Shown: positions 6,841-12,716 of the stretch, piece by piece | Position numbering within the stretch: the stretch's first letter is position 1 | Layout of the letters: each line of letters opens with the position of its first letter | From: Streptococcus pseudopneumoniae | Lineage (GTDB): Bacteria > Bacillota > Bacilli > Lactobacillales > Streptococcaceae | Assembly (NCBI RefSeq): GCF_001074975.1 | Contig: NZ_JUUO01000127.1 | Coordinates: forward strand, 104,778 to 168,777 | Direction: 5' to 3' | Length of the DNA stretch: 64,000 bases | Program-made: the position numbers and the translations under genes | Notes under the pieces: generated by a model | What the model saw: the letters and a program-made list of their open reading frames with translations, nothing else | Told to the model about the DNA's origin: nothing | The model's database searches: none

Positions 6841-8250
6841 TTACCTCCAAATATTTAAACGTTTTTGTTGAAACCATAGCCAACCTGGTTGATAGCCATT
6901 GAGTAATCTGAATGCCTTCAATTCGGCTAGGTTTTGACACTTAGTATAATTTTTACCATAGGTCTTGACGCGACGATACACTTTCGCTTCTTCTGTCTTG
7001 ACCTCTATTTCTTTGCCTTGAATGGTAATAAATTCCATTCCTTGATTGATTTTTGTTAATTGAACATCTGATTTATCTTGTTTGATATCTTGAATGTTTT
7101 TCTTCTCGACAATCTCTGCCTTGCAGTATGGACAACAACCGTCCACTAGCTGGTCTCTCCAAAATGTCGCAAAACATTTCTCACACGTCACCGTTGAACG
7201 TTCTGAAGGTTTCTTTTTCTTCTTAGTACCATCTAGCGTCCATTCCCTATCGTCATTCGGTAAACCGTGTCGGATATGATTTCCAACGTGGTCTATCAAG
7301 ATTGCTTTCTTGCCTTCTCTTGGATTTAAGGCCCTCATAGCAAACTGCAAATACAGGGAGAGCGAGTCGGTCGGCCGTAACATAATGCAGACATCTACGT
7401 TTGGCAAGTCAATTCCCTCTGTAAATAGATTGACATTGACCATGATTGTGAGTTTGCCTTCTCTGAATGCCTGCATATGGCTCTCTCGTTCGCTCTGTGG
7501 CGTTTTTCCAGACACAACGGCTGATTGGTAGCCTTGCTCCAAAAATCGCTTAGCGACCCTCTCAGCGTATTCTACGCTATGTGTATAAACGATAGCTTGT
7601 TTCCCTTTGGCTAACCTCTCGTAATGATCAATATAATCGCCATACGTTCCATTGAAACTAAACGCTTCGTCGATTGAATGGTTTGTAAATTCTCCTGACC
7701 GTTTCTTTAGTTTAGCCATATCCAATAGATTAATGGAATAGTAATCAAACTCAGCGATATTTCCGTGGTCTTGAAGCCATCGGATGGATTTACCGACTAC
7801 TAAATCATCTGCTAAATCATGGAATCCCGAACCGTCCAATCGGATAGGTGTGCCTGTGAAAAATAATTGAGTAGCATTACTGAAATAATTTAAGATTGTC
7901 TGATATTGTTTTGCTTTGATATGATGAGCTTCATCTACTAAGATTACATCGACTTGAGGCAATCGTTCTAACTTTCGTACAATACTCCCAACCGTTCCGA
8001 TGATAACCTTATCGAGATTAACTCCGCCACGTTTAAAGGTCTCATAAACCTGCTCATTGATTTCTTTCCTGTGGCTAAAAAACAATACTGTTTTATCTTT
8101 ATCTGTCGCATTTTTAGCGATATAAGACATCACGACTGTCTTTCCTGAACGGGGTGGGGATTGAACCATTATCTTTCGATTGCCTGCCCTCATGGATTTG
8201 ATAACGTCAATTATCAGTTCCTTCTGGTAATCTCTGAGCGAAAAGCTCAT
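6841..8250 (-). CDS. DEAH-box superfamily 2 helicase of phage replication module
   Basis: 469 aa. Motif I SPPRSGKT is at 31-38, DEAH at 106-109, motif III FTGTP at 131-135, motif V FTEGIDLP at 276-283 and motif VI around Q302-R306. The usual second-position Gly of motif VI is Ala (QFAMRAL). A zinc ribbon follows (C356, C359, C372/C373, C376). It resembles the helicase of Sfi21-type phages and would unwind branched DNA at the fork. It starts 44 bases inside the 3' end of the P-loop ATPase gene. Confidence 0.92.
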   Translation of the reverse strand: MSFSLRDYQKELIIDVIKSMRAGNRKIMVQSPPRSGKTVVMSYIAKNATDKDKTVLFFSHRKEINEQVYETFKRGGVNLDKVIIGTVGSIVRKLERLPQVDVILVDEAHHIKAKQYQTILNYFSNATQLFFTGTPIRLDGSGFHDLADDLVVGKSIRWLQDHGNIAEFDYYSINLLDMAKLKKRSGEFTNHSIDEAFSFNGTYGDYIDHYERLAKGKQAIVYTHSVEYAERVAKRFLEQGYQSAVVSGKTPQSERESHMQAFREGKLTIMVNVNLFTEGIDLPNVDVCIMLRPTDSLSLYLQFAMRALNPREGKKAILIDHVGNHIRHGLPNDDREWTLDGTKKKKKPSERSTVTCEKCFATFWRDQLVDGCCPYCKAEIVEKKNIQDIKQDKSDVQLTKINQGMEFITIQGKEIEVKTEEAKVYRRVKTYGKNYTKCQNLAELKAFRLLNGYQPGWLWFQQKRLNIWR

Positions 8251-8908
8251 CTACTTTACACCCCTTTCTATCGTCCAAACGGTTCTTGGCATAGACGCTG
8301 GCGCTCGGTTGTAAGATAAAACCTCTCACTTCCTCACCGTCATCTGTCGTCTTTTTGACTAGACGAGCGACTACATCCGTTAAACCAAGAAAGTTATTTA
8401 AGATTTTGGAACGAATATCTGGCATGGCCCTGTTGTAAATCATGCCATTTTCATCTGACCACTGATCAGATGTTTCCCAAGCCGTGAATACAATCCGTTT
8501 ATTTAATTGCAACAAGACTCGTAAACTATCCAAAATAGTAAAATCTACCCTCTGGTAATCCGCCTGCGTTGGTACCCGATGGTTTTTCCCATCTCGACCA
8601 AGGTTGGCAAGACACGCTCTGAACAATTCAGATACGTTATCCACAACGATTGTATCGTATGGCTTACCTGCCCCTTGAAGCAATTCCTTAACAACGGTTA
8701 ACCATTCATCCCAAATCTTATGCGTATCAACATCTGCGATATCGATATTCGGATTACCAGCTAATACTTTGGCTGATTTATCGATATTAATTACCAGAGT
8801 CTTCCCTGGAATGAATGAGATGGTAGTCGTTTTCCCAAAGCCTGGATTTCCATAAATCAGGTAACAGGCATCATCATTCGTAATTTCTGTCGCTTTTGTT
8901 ATTTTCAT
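8207..8908 (-). CDS. Phage P-loop nucleotide-binding (AAA/RecA-like) protein
   Basis: 233 aa. Walker A GNPGFGKTT is at 20-28 and Walker B YDTIVVDN at 84-91, with a QWSDENGMIYN loop and an arginine-containing MPDIRSK segment further on. It matches the phage nucleotide-binding family found between Gp157 and the helicase in streptococcal phages. It is probably a RecA-like ATPase (Sak4-type) that assists annealing or loading. Its start overlaps the Gp157 stop by 4 bases. Confidence 0.88.
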   Translation of the reverse strand: MKITKATEITNDDACYLIYGNPGFGKTTTISFIPGKTLVINIDKSAKVLAGNPNIDIADVDTHKIWDEWLTVVKELLQGAGKPYDTIVVDNVSELFRACLANLGRDGKNHRVPTQADYQRVDFTILDSLRVLLQLNKRIVFTAWETSDQWSDENGMIYNRAMPDIRSKILNNFLGLTDVVARLVKKTTDDGEEVRGFILQPSASVYAKNRLDDRKGCKVDELFAQRLPEGTDN

Positions 8909-9378
8909 CTTATACTCAAATTCTTTCTTTCAACTAGGCTGGCGCCAATGATTTCAAGGCCATTCTTCAAATCCTCTTTCAAGCGTTTCTTGTCAGGTTT
9001 CCAAGTTGCTACCTTATAAGCTTCTGGCAAGACTGCTTCGTCTACCTCAACGGCTTGAGATTTGCGGAATGAAACCTTAAATAAAGGAGTATCAACACGT
9101 TCATGGCCTGTCAATTTCATACTTTCAGAAACTTGTTCTCTCAAGTATTCTTTTTTCTTCTTGTCAAACTTGTTTAAATTCGTCAAGCGTTTGATTTCTG
9201 CGTCACGCGCTTCCATATCTGCATCGATATTTTTTACAACTTTGATACAATTTTCAACCTTAGTCTCATAATCAGTTTCCCAATTAATGGAATCCAAGGT
9301 GTCTAGTTTGGTTTCTTCGTCTAGTTCCATGTTATAGATTTCAAGGTATTGTCCTGTTAGTTCATATAATGTTGCCAT
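8905..9378 (-). CDS. Siphovirus Gp157 family protein
   Basis: 157 aa, the length of the founding Gp157 protein. The N-terminal half is a coiled coil (residues 36-75, with DADMEARDAEIKRL), followed by a conserved beta domain (ERVDTPLFKVSFRKSQAVEVD, VATWKPDKKRLKEDLKNG, GASLVERKNLSIR). The family is a conserved member of the Sfi21-like replication block and has been linked to phage resistance when cloned; its biochemical role is unknown. It is coupled to the P-loop gene by ATGA. Confidence 0.9.
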   Translation of the reverse strand: MATLYELTGQYLEIYNMELDEETKLDTLDSINWETDYETKVENCIKVVKNIDADMEARDAEIKRLTNLNKFDKKKKEYLREQVSESMKLTGHERVDTPLFKVSFRKSQAVEVDEAVLPEAYKVATWKPDKKRLKEDLKNGLEIIGASLVERKNLSIR

Positions 9379-9380
9379 AC

Positions 9381-9728
9381 TTACTCCTCGCTTTGTGCAC
9401 CATACATTTTCACAATAGATTTAATCATTTCTAAGTTTCTTGTCATTGCTTTGATTTTTTCGCTATTGTAACGCTTATAGTCTGATTCATCTTTTTTGGA
9501 AGTAGCTTCAATCAATTTCAACTTATCTTCCAATTCTTGATTTCTGTATCCGTCAAATCTTTCGGTTACATCTCCGTCTTCGTCCACTTGTTTTGTGATG
9601 ATTTTATTATATGTTCTAATATCTTCAATGATTGATAATGTTTCAAAGCGTGGTTCGCTAACCCATCTTTCTTGATTTTCAAGTGCAATTAAAATCATGT
9701 TTGCTAGCATTTTTGTTGTGTCTTCCAT
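9381..9728 (-). CDS. Hypothetical phage protein, 115 aa
   Basis: A helical, charged protein without recognised family (QELEDKLKLIEATSKKDESDYKRYNSEKIKAM), ending 2 bases before the Gp157 start. A clear AAGGAGAAAT ribosome site precedes the ATG at 9728. It is probably a small accessory of the replication operon; no catalytic motif is visible. Confidence 0.65.
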   Translation of the reverse strand: MEDTTKMLANMILIALENQERWVSEPRFETLSIIEDIRTYNKIITKQVDEDGDVTERFDGYRNQELEDKLKLIEATSKKDESDYKRYNSEKIKAMTRNLEMIKSIVKMYGAQSEE

Positions 9729-9745
9729 GTTTATTTCTCCTTTTT

Positions 9746-9811
9746 TTAGTTAAGTTTATTAGCTTTTTCTTCTCTTAATTGTCTAATTTTCGCTCCATTA
9801 ATTTTTTTCAT
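9746..9811 (-). CDS. 21-aa mini-ORF, possible remnant of an XRE-type regulator
   Basis: The ATG at 9811 overlaps the TGA of the next upstream gene (ATGA). The 21 codons contain NGAKIRQLREEKANKLN, which resembles the first helix of Cro/CI-type HTH proteins (KIRQLREEKN), but the frame stops before any recognition helix could form. It may be a truncated regulator or a coupling mini-gene for the gene at 9381-9728. Confidence 0.35.
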   Translation of the reverse strand: MKKINGAKIRQLREEKANKLN

Positions 9812-10149
9812 TTCGTTACCTCTTTCATTAGTTTATTTGCTTCTTTGATTAGCAATCGCATAACGTTGCTATCTGTTTCTTTTTCTGCTGCTCTCGTCAG
9901 CATATCTACCCATTCACGTCTAGTGTCATTCTTCCAATCAAACAACTCTGTGAGTGATTTTTTATAGTTAAAGTAAGGCGAGTAGTCAATTGACTCATCT
10001 TCTAAGCGGACACATCTGCCTGCCTTGAGGTCTTTGAAAAGATTAACCCTCACATTACTATTTGAAGTTCCGACAACCTCAGCTACTTCATCATATGAGG
10101 CAGTAGGGTGGTCTTTGTAATATTCCCTAATTCGTTCCGCTTGAGTCAT
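9808..10149 (-). CDS. Phage HTH-domain protein
   Basis: 113 aa. Residues 17-45 (TASYDEVAEVVGTSNSNVR) form a helix-turn-helix resembling resolvase- or sigma-type HTH. The C-terminal half is helical (WKNDTRREWVDMLTRAAEKE). It is probably a DNA-binding accessory of the early operon. The ATG directly follows the TAA of the zinc-ribbon gene. No family is recognised beyond the HTH. Confidence 0.65.
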   Translation of the reverse strand: MTQAERIREYYKDHPTASYDEVAEVVGTSNSNVRVNLFKDLKAGRCVRLEDESIDYSPYFNYKKSLTELFDWKNDTRREWVDMLTRAAEKETDSNVMRLLIKEANKLMKEVTK

Positions 10150-10287
10150 TTAATCATACGCCCTTCCTTTAAATTCATTTTTGATTTCCACGCTCTCACA
10201 TTTCACACACTCAAGAGGTGGATAGTTATCGTACCAATCAAACTCACGTCCACAATCTGCGCACGTACACTTCCATAAGTACATCAT
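10150..10287 (-). CDS. Small zinc-ribbon phage protein
   Basis: 45 aa from the ATG at 10287, which overlaps the TGA of the upstream gene (ATGA). Two Cys pairs are visible: KCTCADCGREFDWYDNY (C7, C9, C12) and LECVKCESVE (C27, C30), with an aromatic linker, a typical single zinc ribbon. The spacing C-x2-C...C-x2-C suggests a structural zinc. It may bind nucleic acid or a host protein; the function is unknown. Confidence 0.7.
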   Translation of the reverse strand: MMYLWKCTCADCGREFDWYDNYPPLECVKCESVEIKNEFKGRAYD

Positions 10288-10475
10288 TTCCTCCGTAGTT
10301 TCAGTTGGAAATTCTCTGCTTCTAATCTCTTTCTCAAAGATTGTTCCTTTTGCAATTGTTTCTTGAGATCATCGATTTCATGTTGCATATGCGCCATCAT
10401 TTCAAGGTCACGCATCTTCTCTCTGCGCTTACAAGTGGATAAATCCCACGCTTGTCTATCCCATACGGTTTGCAT
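10284..10475 (-). CDS. Small coiled-coil phage protein
   Basis: 63 aa. After a short Trp-containing N terminus (MQTVWDRQAWDL) the rest is a basic/acidic heptad-patterned helix (HEIDDLKKQLQKEQSLRKRLEAEN). It is probably a dimeric coiled coil. The start lies 20 bases inside the upstream membrane-protein gene, and it is coupled to the zinc-ribbon gene downstream. No family was recognised. Confidence 0.6.
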   Translation of the reverse strand: MQTVWDRQAWDLSTCKRREKMRDLEMMAHMQHEIDDLKKQLQKEQSLRKRLEAENFQLKLRRK

Positions 10476-10782
10476 AGCGTGCTCTCCGTGGTTCTGGCAA
10501 TGCTAGAGGCTCAGGGCGCAATCCTACAGGCGGTTCGTTGTCGTAGGTAAAGCCTTTGAACTCTCTGCGGATATTCTTGCGGATTTGTTGACGTTCTGCC
10601 TCTCTACCACGTTCGTATGCATGGTTATACCCTTGGATAATCATAGACGCAAATTCTTGCTCTTCTCGTCTTTCTTCTTCCTTGCGTTGTTCCTGCAATT
10701 TGATATGACGGCAAGCCCCTGCAAATCCAATCAGCAAGGCTCCAACCCCCATTAGCTGGTCTAAAATCGGTGGTTCAAACAT
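10456..10782 (-). CDS. Membrane-anchored phage early protein
   Basis: 108 aa. Residues 7-24 (LDQLMGVGALLIGFAGAC) form one hydrophobic helix, followed by a strongly charged helix (KLQEQRKEEERREEQEF) and an Arg-rich tail with a Pro-rich stretch. The layout predicts a single-pass protein with a cytoplasmic domain. Similar proteins occur in streptococcal phage early operons; the function is unknown. Confidence 0.6.
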   Translation of the reverse strand: MFEPPILDQLMGVGALLIGFAGACRHIKLQEQRKEEERREEQEFASMIIQGYNHAYERGREAERQQIRKNIRREFKGFTYDNEPPVGLRPEPLALPEPRRARYANRMG

Positions 10783-10794
10783 TTGTTTCTCTCC

Positions 10795-11085
10795 TTATGC
10801 TCTTAATTTTCGTACTTCTTTTTCTAACTCTAAAATCTCATAAACATCATTGATATCGTACATAATATATTTCCCTTGCTTACGAAATCTTAATCCTTTG
10901 CGTTCTAACTTTTTGATATAGCCATGAGTGAAGCCGAACTTCTTCATCAAATCCTGTTGATTGATTGGCATGCGTTCATTCTCTAACTGCTCCTTGACCT
11001 GCTTTTCAGCAAAGGCCAGTAATTGGTTCGTGAACAATTCAGCACTTTCGCCGTCCAATCGTAATTGTAGGGTTATACCTTCCAT
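10795..11085 (-). CDS. DUF771-type phage DNA-binding protein
   Basis: 96 aa from the ATG at 11085 (AGAGGA upstream; the frame is open to a TTG at 11103). Residues 40-90 (NQQDLMKKFGFTHGYIKKLERKGLRFRKQGKYIMYDINDVYEIL) form a winged HTH of the excisionase/MerR-like type, where a helix pair reads DNA and the wing is the KQGKYIMYD hairpin. Members are annotated DUF771 or excisionase-like. It heads the block of early genes below the switch region and may act as an early regulator or excisionase; which of the two cannot be told. Confidence 0.7.
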   Translation of the reverse strand: MEGITLQLRLDGESAELFTNQLLAFAEKQVKEQLENERMPINQQDLMKKFGFTHGYIKKLERKGLRFRKQGKYIMYDINDVYEILELEKEVRKLRA

Positions 11086-11099
11086 TTTTCTACATCCTC

Positions 11100-11118
11100 T
11101 CAACTATGCGGGCAAGCA
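11100..11118 (+). repeat. 19-bp direct repeat, copy 1
   Basis: The sequence TCAACTATGCGGGCAAGCA occurs here and again, identical and in the same orientation, at 14784-14802 just before the integrase gene. Here it lies just upstream of the DUF771/excisionase-like gene and covers where a -35 box for the rightward promoter at 11128 would be. It may be a binding site for the integrase, the excisionase or another phage regulator. Confidence 0.75.
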
Positions 11119-11127
11119 TTTTTGTGA

Positions 11128-11181
11128 TATAATGGTTTTAATAATTTAAGTGTGCGCCTGACTTTTGTTAGGTGCTTTTTT
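11128..11181 (+). ncRNA. Candidate short rightward RNA (extended -10 promoter plus terminator)
   Basis: An exact extended -10 (TGATATAAT, TATAAT at 11128-11133) is followed 20 bases later by a 9-bp hairpin with a TTTT loop (11154-11162 with 11167-11175) and a run of six T. Together they predict a transcript of about 40 bases from roughly 11140 to 11181. It has no ORF and lies antisense to the gap between two leftward early genes. No clear -35 is present. Confidence 0.4.
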
Positions 11182-11190
11182 GCGTTGTTG

Positions 11191-11334
11191 TCAAACTGTC
11201 TTACTTTCCACAGCCCTGAGTTCTATCTCATGGCTGACTTGTCTAAATAGCTTCTCACATGCTATTTTAGCTTCTCTGTACGTTGTGTTTTCGCCGATAA
11301 AATAATCAGCAAGTTCGATGATTTTATCTTCCAA
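11191..11334 (-). CDS. Small phage early protein with TTG start
   Basis: 47 aa. A GGAGG ribosome site lies 6 bases before TTG at 11334, and no ATG is available in frame near it. The product (DKIIELADYFIGENTTYREAKIACEKLFRQVSHEIELRAVE) is a short acidic helical protein without a recognised family. It is the first leftward gene below a 10-bp palindrome at 11345-11368. Confidence 0.55.
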   Translation of the reverse strand: MEDKIIELADYFIGENTTYREAKIACEKLFRQVSHEIELRAVESKTV

Positions 11335-11344
11335 TATTGCCTCC

Positions 11345-11368
11345 TACATCAGTCTCAAGACTGATGTA
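11345..11368. promoter_or_regulatory. Perfect 10-bp palindrome, candidate operator
   Basis: TACATCAGTC, a 4-base spacer (TCAA), then GACTGATGTA. It lies between the ribosome site of the leftward TTG-start gene and the -10 box of the rightward gene at 11451, overlapping the place expected for the latter's -35. A dimeric regulator bound here could control both genes; the same bases could form a hairpin in the leftward message. Confidence 0.5.
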
Positions 11369-11385
11369 ATATCCTCCTAAATTGC

Positions 11386-11428
11386 TATAATAATTTTGAC
11401 TAGGACCTCTCACGTTTTAGTCAAAATT
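11386..11428 (+). promoter_or_regulatory. Extended -10 promoter and 5' leader hairpin of the gene at 11451
   Basis: TGC-TATAAT (TATAAT at 11386-11391) is an extended -10. Directly after it, 11392-11402 and 11418-11428 form a perfect 11-bp inverted repeat (AATTTTGACTA) with a 15-base loop. The hairpin lies at the start of the predicted message, before the AAAGGAGGA ribosome site, and may stabilise the RNA or act as an operator. Confidence 0.5.
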
Positions 11429-11450
11429 CCAATAGAAAGGAGGATAACTT

Positions 11451-11654
11451 ATGACTAAGTCTGATTTGGCACCCTATCTAAATGCAGTTACAAACGAAGA
11501 TGACACTCTTCTAATCTGCAAAACAGAGCAAGGTGCATATATCGGCGACTTCAGCCCCACATGCGACGATGAAGATTTTGTGCTAACTTACGAAGACATT
11601 TCTGTCTCTTTGTCTTACGCACAGGTTCTCTCTGCAACTCTGTTGAAGGCTTAA
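11451..11654 (+). CDS. Small acidic phage protein, rightward
   Basis: 67 aa with a strong ribosome site (AAAGGAGGATAACTT before ATG) and its own promoter. It is very acidic (SPTCDDEDFVLTYEDIS), without membrane segment or known family. It runs against the surrounding leftward genes and its 3' third overlaps the tail of the leftward gene at 11551. Small acidic proteins of phages are sometimes DNA mimics or inhibitors of host systems; that is only a possibility here. Confidence 0.6.
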   Translation: MTKSDLAPYLNAVTNEDDTLLICKTEQGAYIGDFSPTCDDEDFVLTYEDISVSLSYAQVLSATLLKA

Positions 11655-11895
11655 TCGCTGGTTTTAAATGGTCATTCATCCAAATACTAAACAAAAACTG
11701 ACACTGTCCAACCGTCTTTTTTGTTCTAGTGCTTGGGTGGATTTTTATTTGTCGGTAATCTTCCCAAGCTAATTTATGTCCGTATCCTTTCATAATCTTC
11801 GTAAACAATTCAAAAGGTACTTCAAATGTGATTTTGTCAAGTCCAGTAGATTCTACATAATCTTCTGGCAACTCAAACAGTTCTCTGTCTGTCAT
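11551..11895 (-). CDS. Hypothetical phage protein next to Cro-like gene
   Basis: 114 aa. The first 80 residues (ELFELPEDYVESTGLDKITFEVPFELFTKI) look like a compact soluble domain. The last 35 are Lys/Arg-rich and overlap the rightward gene at 11451-11654 on the other strand, so the tail may be an extension produced by loss of an earlier stop. It begins 3 bases after the Cro-like gene, so the two are co-transcribed. No family was recognised. Confidence 0.5.
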   Translation of the reverse strand: MTDRELFELPEDYVESTGLDKITFEVPFELFTKIMKGYGHKLAWEDYRQIKIHPSTRTKKTVGQCQFLFSIWMNDHLKPAIKPSTELQREPVRKTKRQKCLRKLAQNLHRRMWG

Positions 11896-11898
11896 TCC

Positions 11899-12108
11899 CT
11901 ACTCCTCAAATCTTTCCCATGACTCGCTGATTCGCAACTTCTTGTTAATGCGAAGCTTCAAGTCATCACTTCCTTTACCATCTTTGAATAATTGCGTGAT
12001 AGCTGACGGACTAACACCTACAACGATAGCCAAGTCCGTTTGAGACCACCCACGTTTTTCAATTCGCTCTTTTACAAGCTCAATCCATTTAAGATGTTGT
12101 TGGCTCAT
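11899..12108 (-). CDS. Cro-like XRE-family regulator
   Basis: 69 aa, essentially one Cro/C1-type HTH: RIEKRGWSQTDLAIVVGVSPSAITQLFKDGKG (residues 15-46) with the QTDLA...SPSAITQ recognition pattern. A GGAGGAGG ribosome site lies before the ATG at 12108. It is the first leftward gene below the switch region and is probably made from the leftward promoter at 12628-12656, opposing the CI-like repressor. Confidence 0.85.
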   Translation of the reverse strand: MSQQHLKWIELVKERIEKRGWSQTDLAIVVGVSPSAITQLFKDGKGSDDLKLRINKKLRISESWERFEE

Positions 12109-12165
12109 GCGACCTCCTCCTTTTTGAAAATAAAAAATGCCCTATCTAACTGATAGAGCATGTGG

Positions 12166-12171
12166 TATAAT
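12166..12171 (+). promoter_or_regulatory. Promoter of Fst-type toxin mRNA
   Basis: TG-G-TATAAT, an extended -10. The sequence just before it, ATAGAGCATGTG, is repeated on the opposite strand before the -10 of the antitoxin RNA (12412-12424), so both RNAs of the locus have related promoters. Confidence 0.65.
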
Positions 12172-12208
12172 AGCGACGGCACATCTGCCTTAGAAGGGAG
12201 GTGGAGCC

Positions 12209-12229
12209 TATGGTAGATTACATCTTCAC
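12209..12229 (+). repeat. Direct repeat DRa of the type I toxin-antitoxin locus
   Basis: The segment around the toxin start codon, containing GTAGATTACATCTTCAC, recurs at 12376-12396 with 19 of 21 bases identical. In the known par locus, paired direct repeats (DRa and DRb) let the antitoxin RNA pair with the toxin translation start. Confidence 0.75.
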
Positions 12230-12299
12230 AAATATTATTCTACCCTTGGTGGTCGGTATCGTCCTGATAGTCATCGAAAAATGGCTAAACAAGAAATAG
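12210..12299 (+). CDS. Fst-family type I toxin peptide
   Basis: 29 aa, started at the ATG at 12210 with a strong GGGAGGTGG ribosome site. It has an N-terminal polar stretch (MVDYIFTN), a single membrane-spanning segment with the family features Pro and Gly (ILPLVVGIVLIVIE, residues 10-23), and a charged tail KWLNKK. This matches the Fst/Ldr group of membrane-active toxins, in which P-x3-G and a terminal W-L are conserved. Excess peptide damages the membrane. Expression should be blocked by the antisense RNA from 12399 leftward. In a prophage it would stabilise the element. Confidence 0.8.
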   Translation: MVDYIFTNIILPLVVGIVLIVIEKWLNKK

Positions 12300-12329
12300 C
12301 GACCAACCCACCTTTCTAGCGTAGACTAG

Positions 12330-12370
12330 AAAAAGCCCTTGCTTTTGTGGTTATCAGCAGGGGCTTTTTT
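12330..12370. terminator. Bidirectional terminator of the toxin-antitoxin locus
   Basis: AAAAAGCCCTTGC (12331-12343) pairs with GCAGGGGCTTTTTT (12357-12370) around a 13-base loop. There is a T run on the + strand and an A run on the left side, so it can end both the rightward toxin message and the leftward antitoxin RNA. Confidence 0.85.
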
Positions 12371-12375
12371 GTAGT

Positions 12376-12396
12376 TATAGTAGACTACATCTTCAC
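12376..12396 (+). repeat. Direct repeat DRb of the type I toxin-antitoxin locus
   Basis: Partner of 12209-12229, differing at two positions (G to A and T to C in the first ten bases). It lies at the 5' end of the predicted antitoxin RNA. Confidence 0.75.
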
Positions 12397-12405
12397 TTCC
12401 CCTAT

Positions 12406-12435
12406 ATTATCTCACATGCTCTATTCAATTGTCAA
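12406..12435 (-). promoter_or_regulatory. Strong promoter of the antitoxin RNA
   Basis: Reading leftward: TTGACA (12430-12435), an 18-base spacer containing ATAGAGCATGTG, then GATAAT (12406-12411) preceded by TGA. The perfect -35 makes it stronger on paper than the toxin promoter, as expected for an unstable antitoxin. Confidence 0.75.
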
Positions 12436-12441
12436 GGAACA

Positions 12442-12458
12442 AAGTTAAAGAGTTAGTA
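12442..12458 (+). promoter_or_regulatory. Operator-like repeat O1
   Basis: AAGTTAAAGAGTTAGTA, one of four copies of a 16-17 base motif in the switch region. It matches the copy at 12602-12618 (opposite strand) at 16 of 17 positions. Probable target of the CI-like and/or Cro-like regulator. Confidence 0.6.
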
Positions 12459-12476
12459 AATTATTTTATAAAATGC

Positions 12477-12505
12477 TTGACAAAATTAATGTATAGTATT
12501 AAAAT
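12477..12505 (+). promoter_or_regulatory. Rightward promoter toward the repressor operon, with operator O2 in its spacer
   Basis: TTGACA (12477-12482), 17-base spacer, TAAAAT (12500-12505). The spacer holds AAATTAATGTATAGTA (12483-12498), a second copy of the operator-like repeat, so a bound regulator would block polymerase. Transcripts would run about 205 bases before the repressor start at 12717 and through the opposing promoter. Confidence 0.7.
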
Positions 12506-12601
12506 GAAAGCATAATTAAAAACCTTGATAAAACCTTATATCTATCAATTTTCTTGCTCGCCAAAGCTATTTATTTTTAGATAAGTTTTAACTTCGTTTT
12601 T

Positions 12602-12618
12602 TACTAACTCATTAACTT
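12602..12618 (-). promoter_or_regulatory. Operator-like repeat O4
   Basis: On the - strand AAGTTAATGAGTTAGTA, just downstream of the leftward promoter start point. It is the inverted partner of O1. Confidence 0.6.
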
Positions 12619-12627
12619 ACAAAAACT

Positions 12628-12656
12628 ATTTTAATACTTCACATTAACTTTGTCAA
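12628..12656 (-). promoter_or_regulatory. Leftward early promoter, with operator O3 in its spacer
   Basis: On the - strand TTGACA (12651-12656), 17-base spacer, TAAAAT (12628-12633). The spacer holds AAGTTAATGTGAAGTA (12635-12650). The whole element is a near-identical inverted copy of the rightward promoter at 12477-12505 (27 of 30 bases by my count). It would drive the Cro-like gene and perhaps the early operon. Confidence 0.7.
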
Positions 12657-12716
12657 GTGTTTTAATGAGAAATATTAAATATTTTTTGTCATGTTCTCAG
12701 AAAGGTTGAAAAATCA

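Larger units (their letters stand above)
12330..12399 (-). ncRNA. Antitoxin antisense RNA (RNA II-like)
   Basis: The leftward promoter at 12406-12435 predicts an RNA starting near 12399 and ending at the shared terminator, about 70 bases. It would contain the complement of direct repeat DRb (12376-12396), and so could pair with the toxin ribosome-binding region through DRa and with the terminator stem-loop, as RNA II does for fst of plasmid pAD1. The ends are inferred. Confidence 0.7.

Noticed and set aside
11451..11654. Possibility that this rightward frame is only a shadow of the leftward gene at 11551
   Set aside because: It has a strong ribosome site and promoter of its own, and most of it lies outside the opposed gene, so I keep it as a gene.
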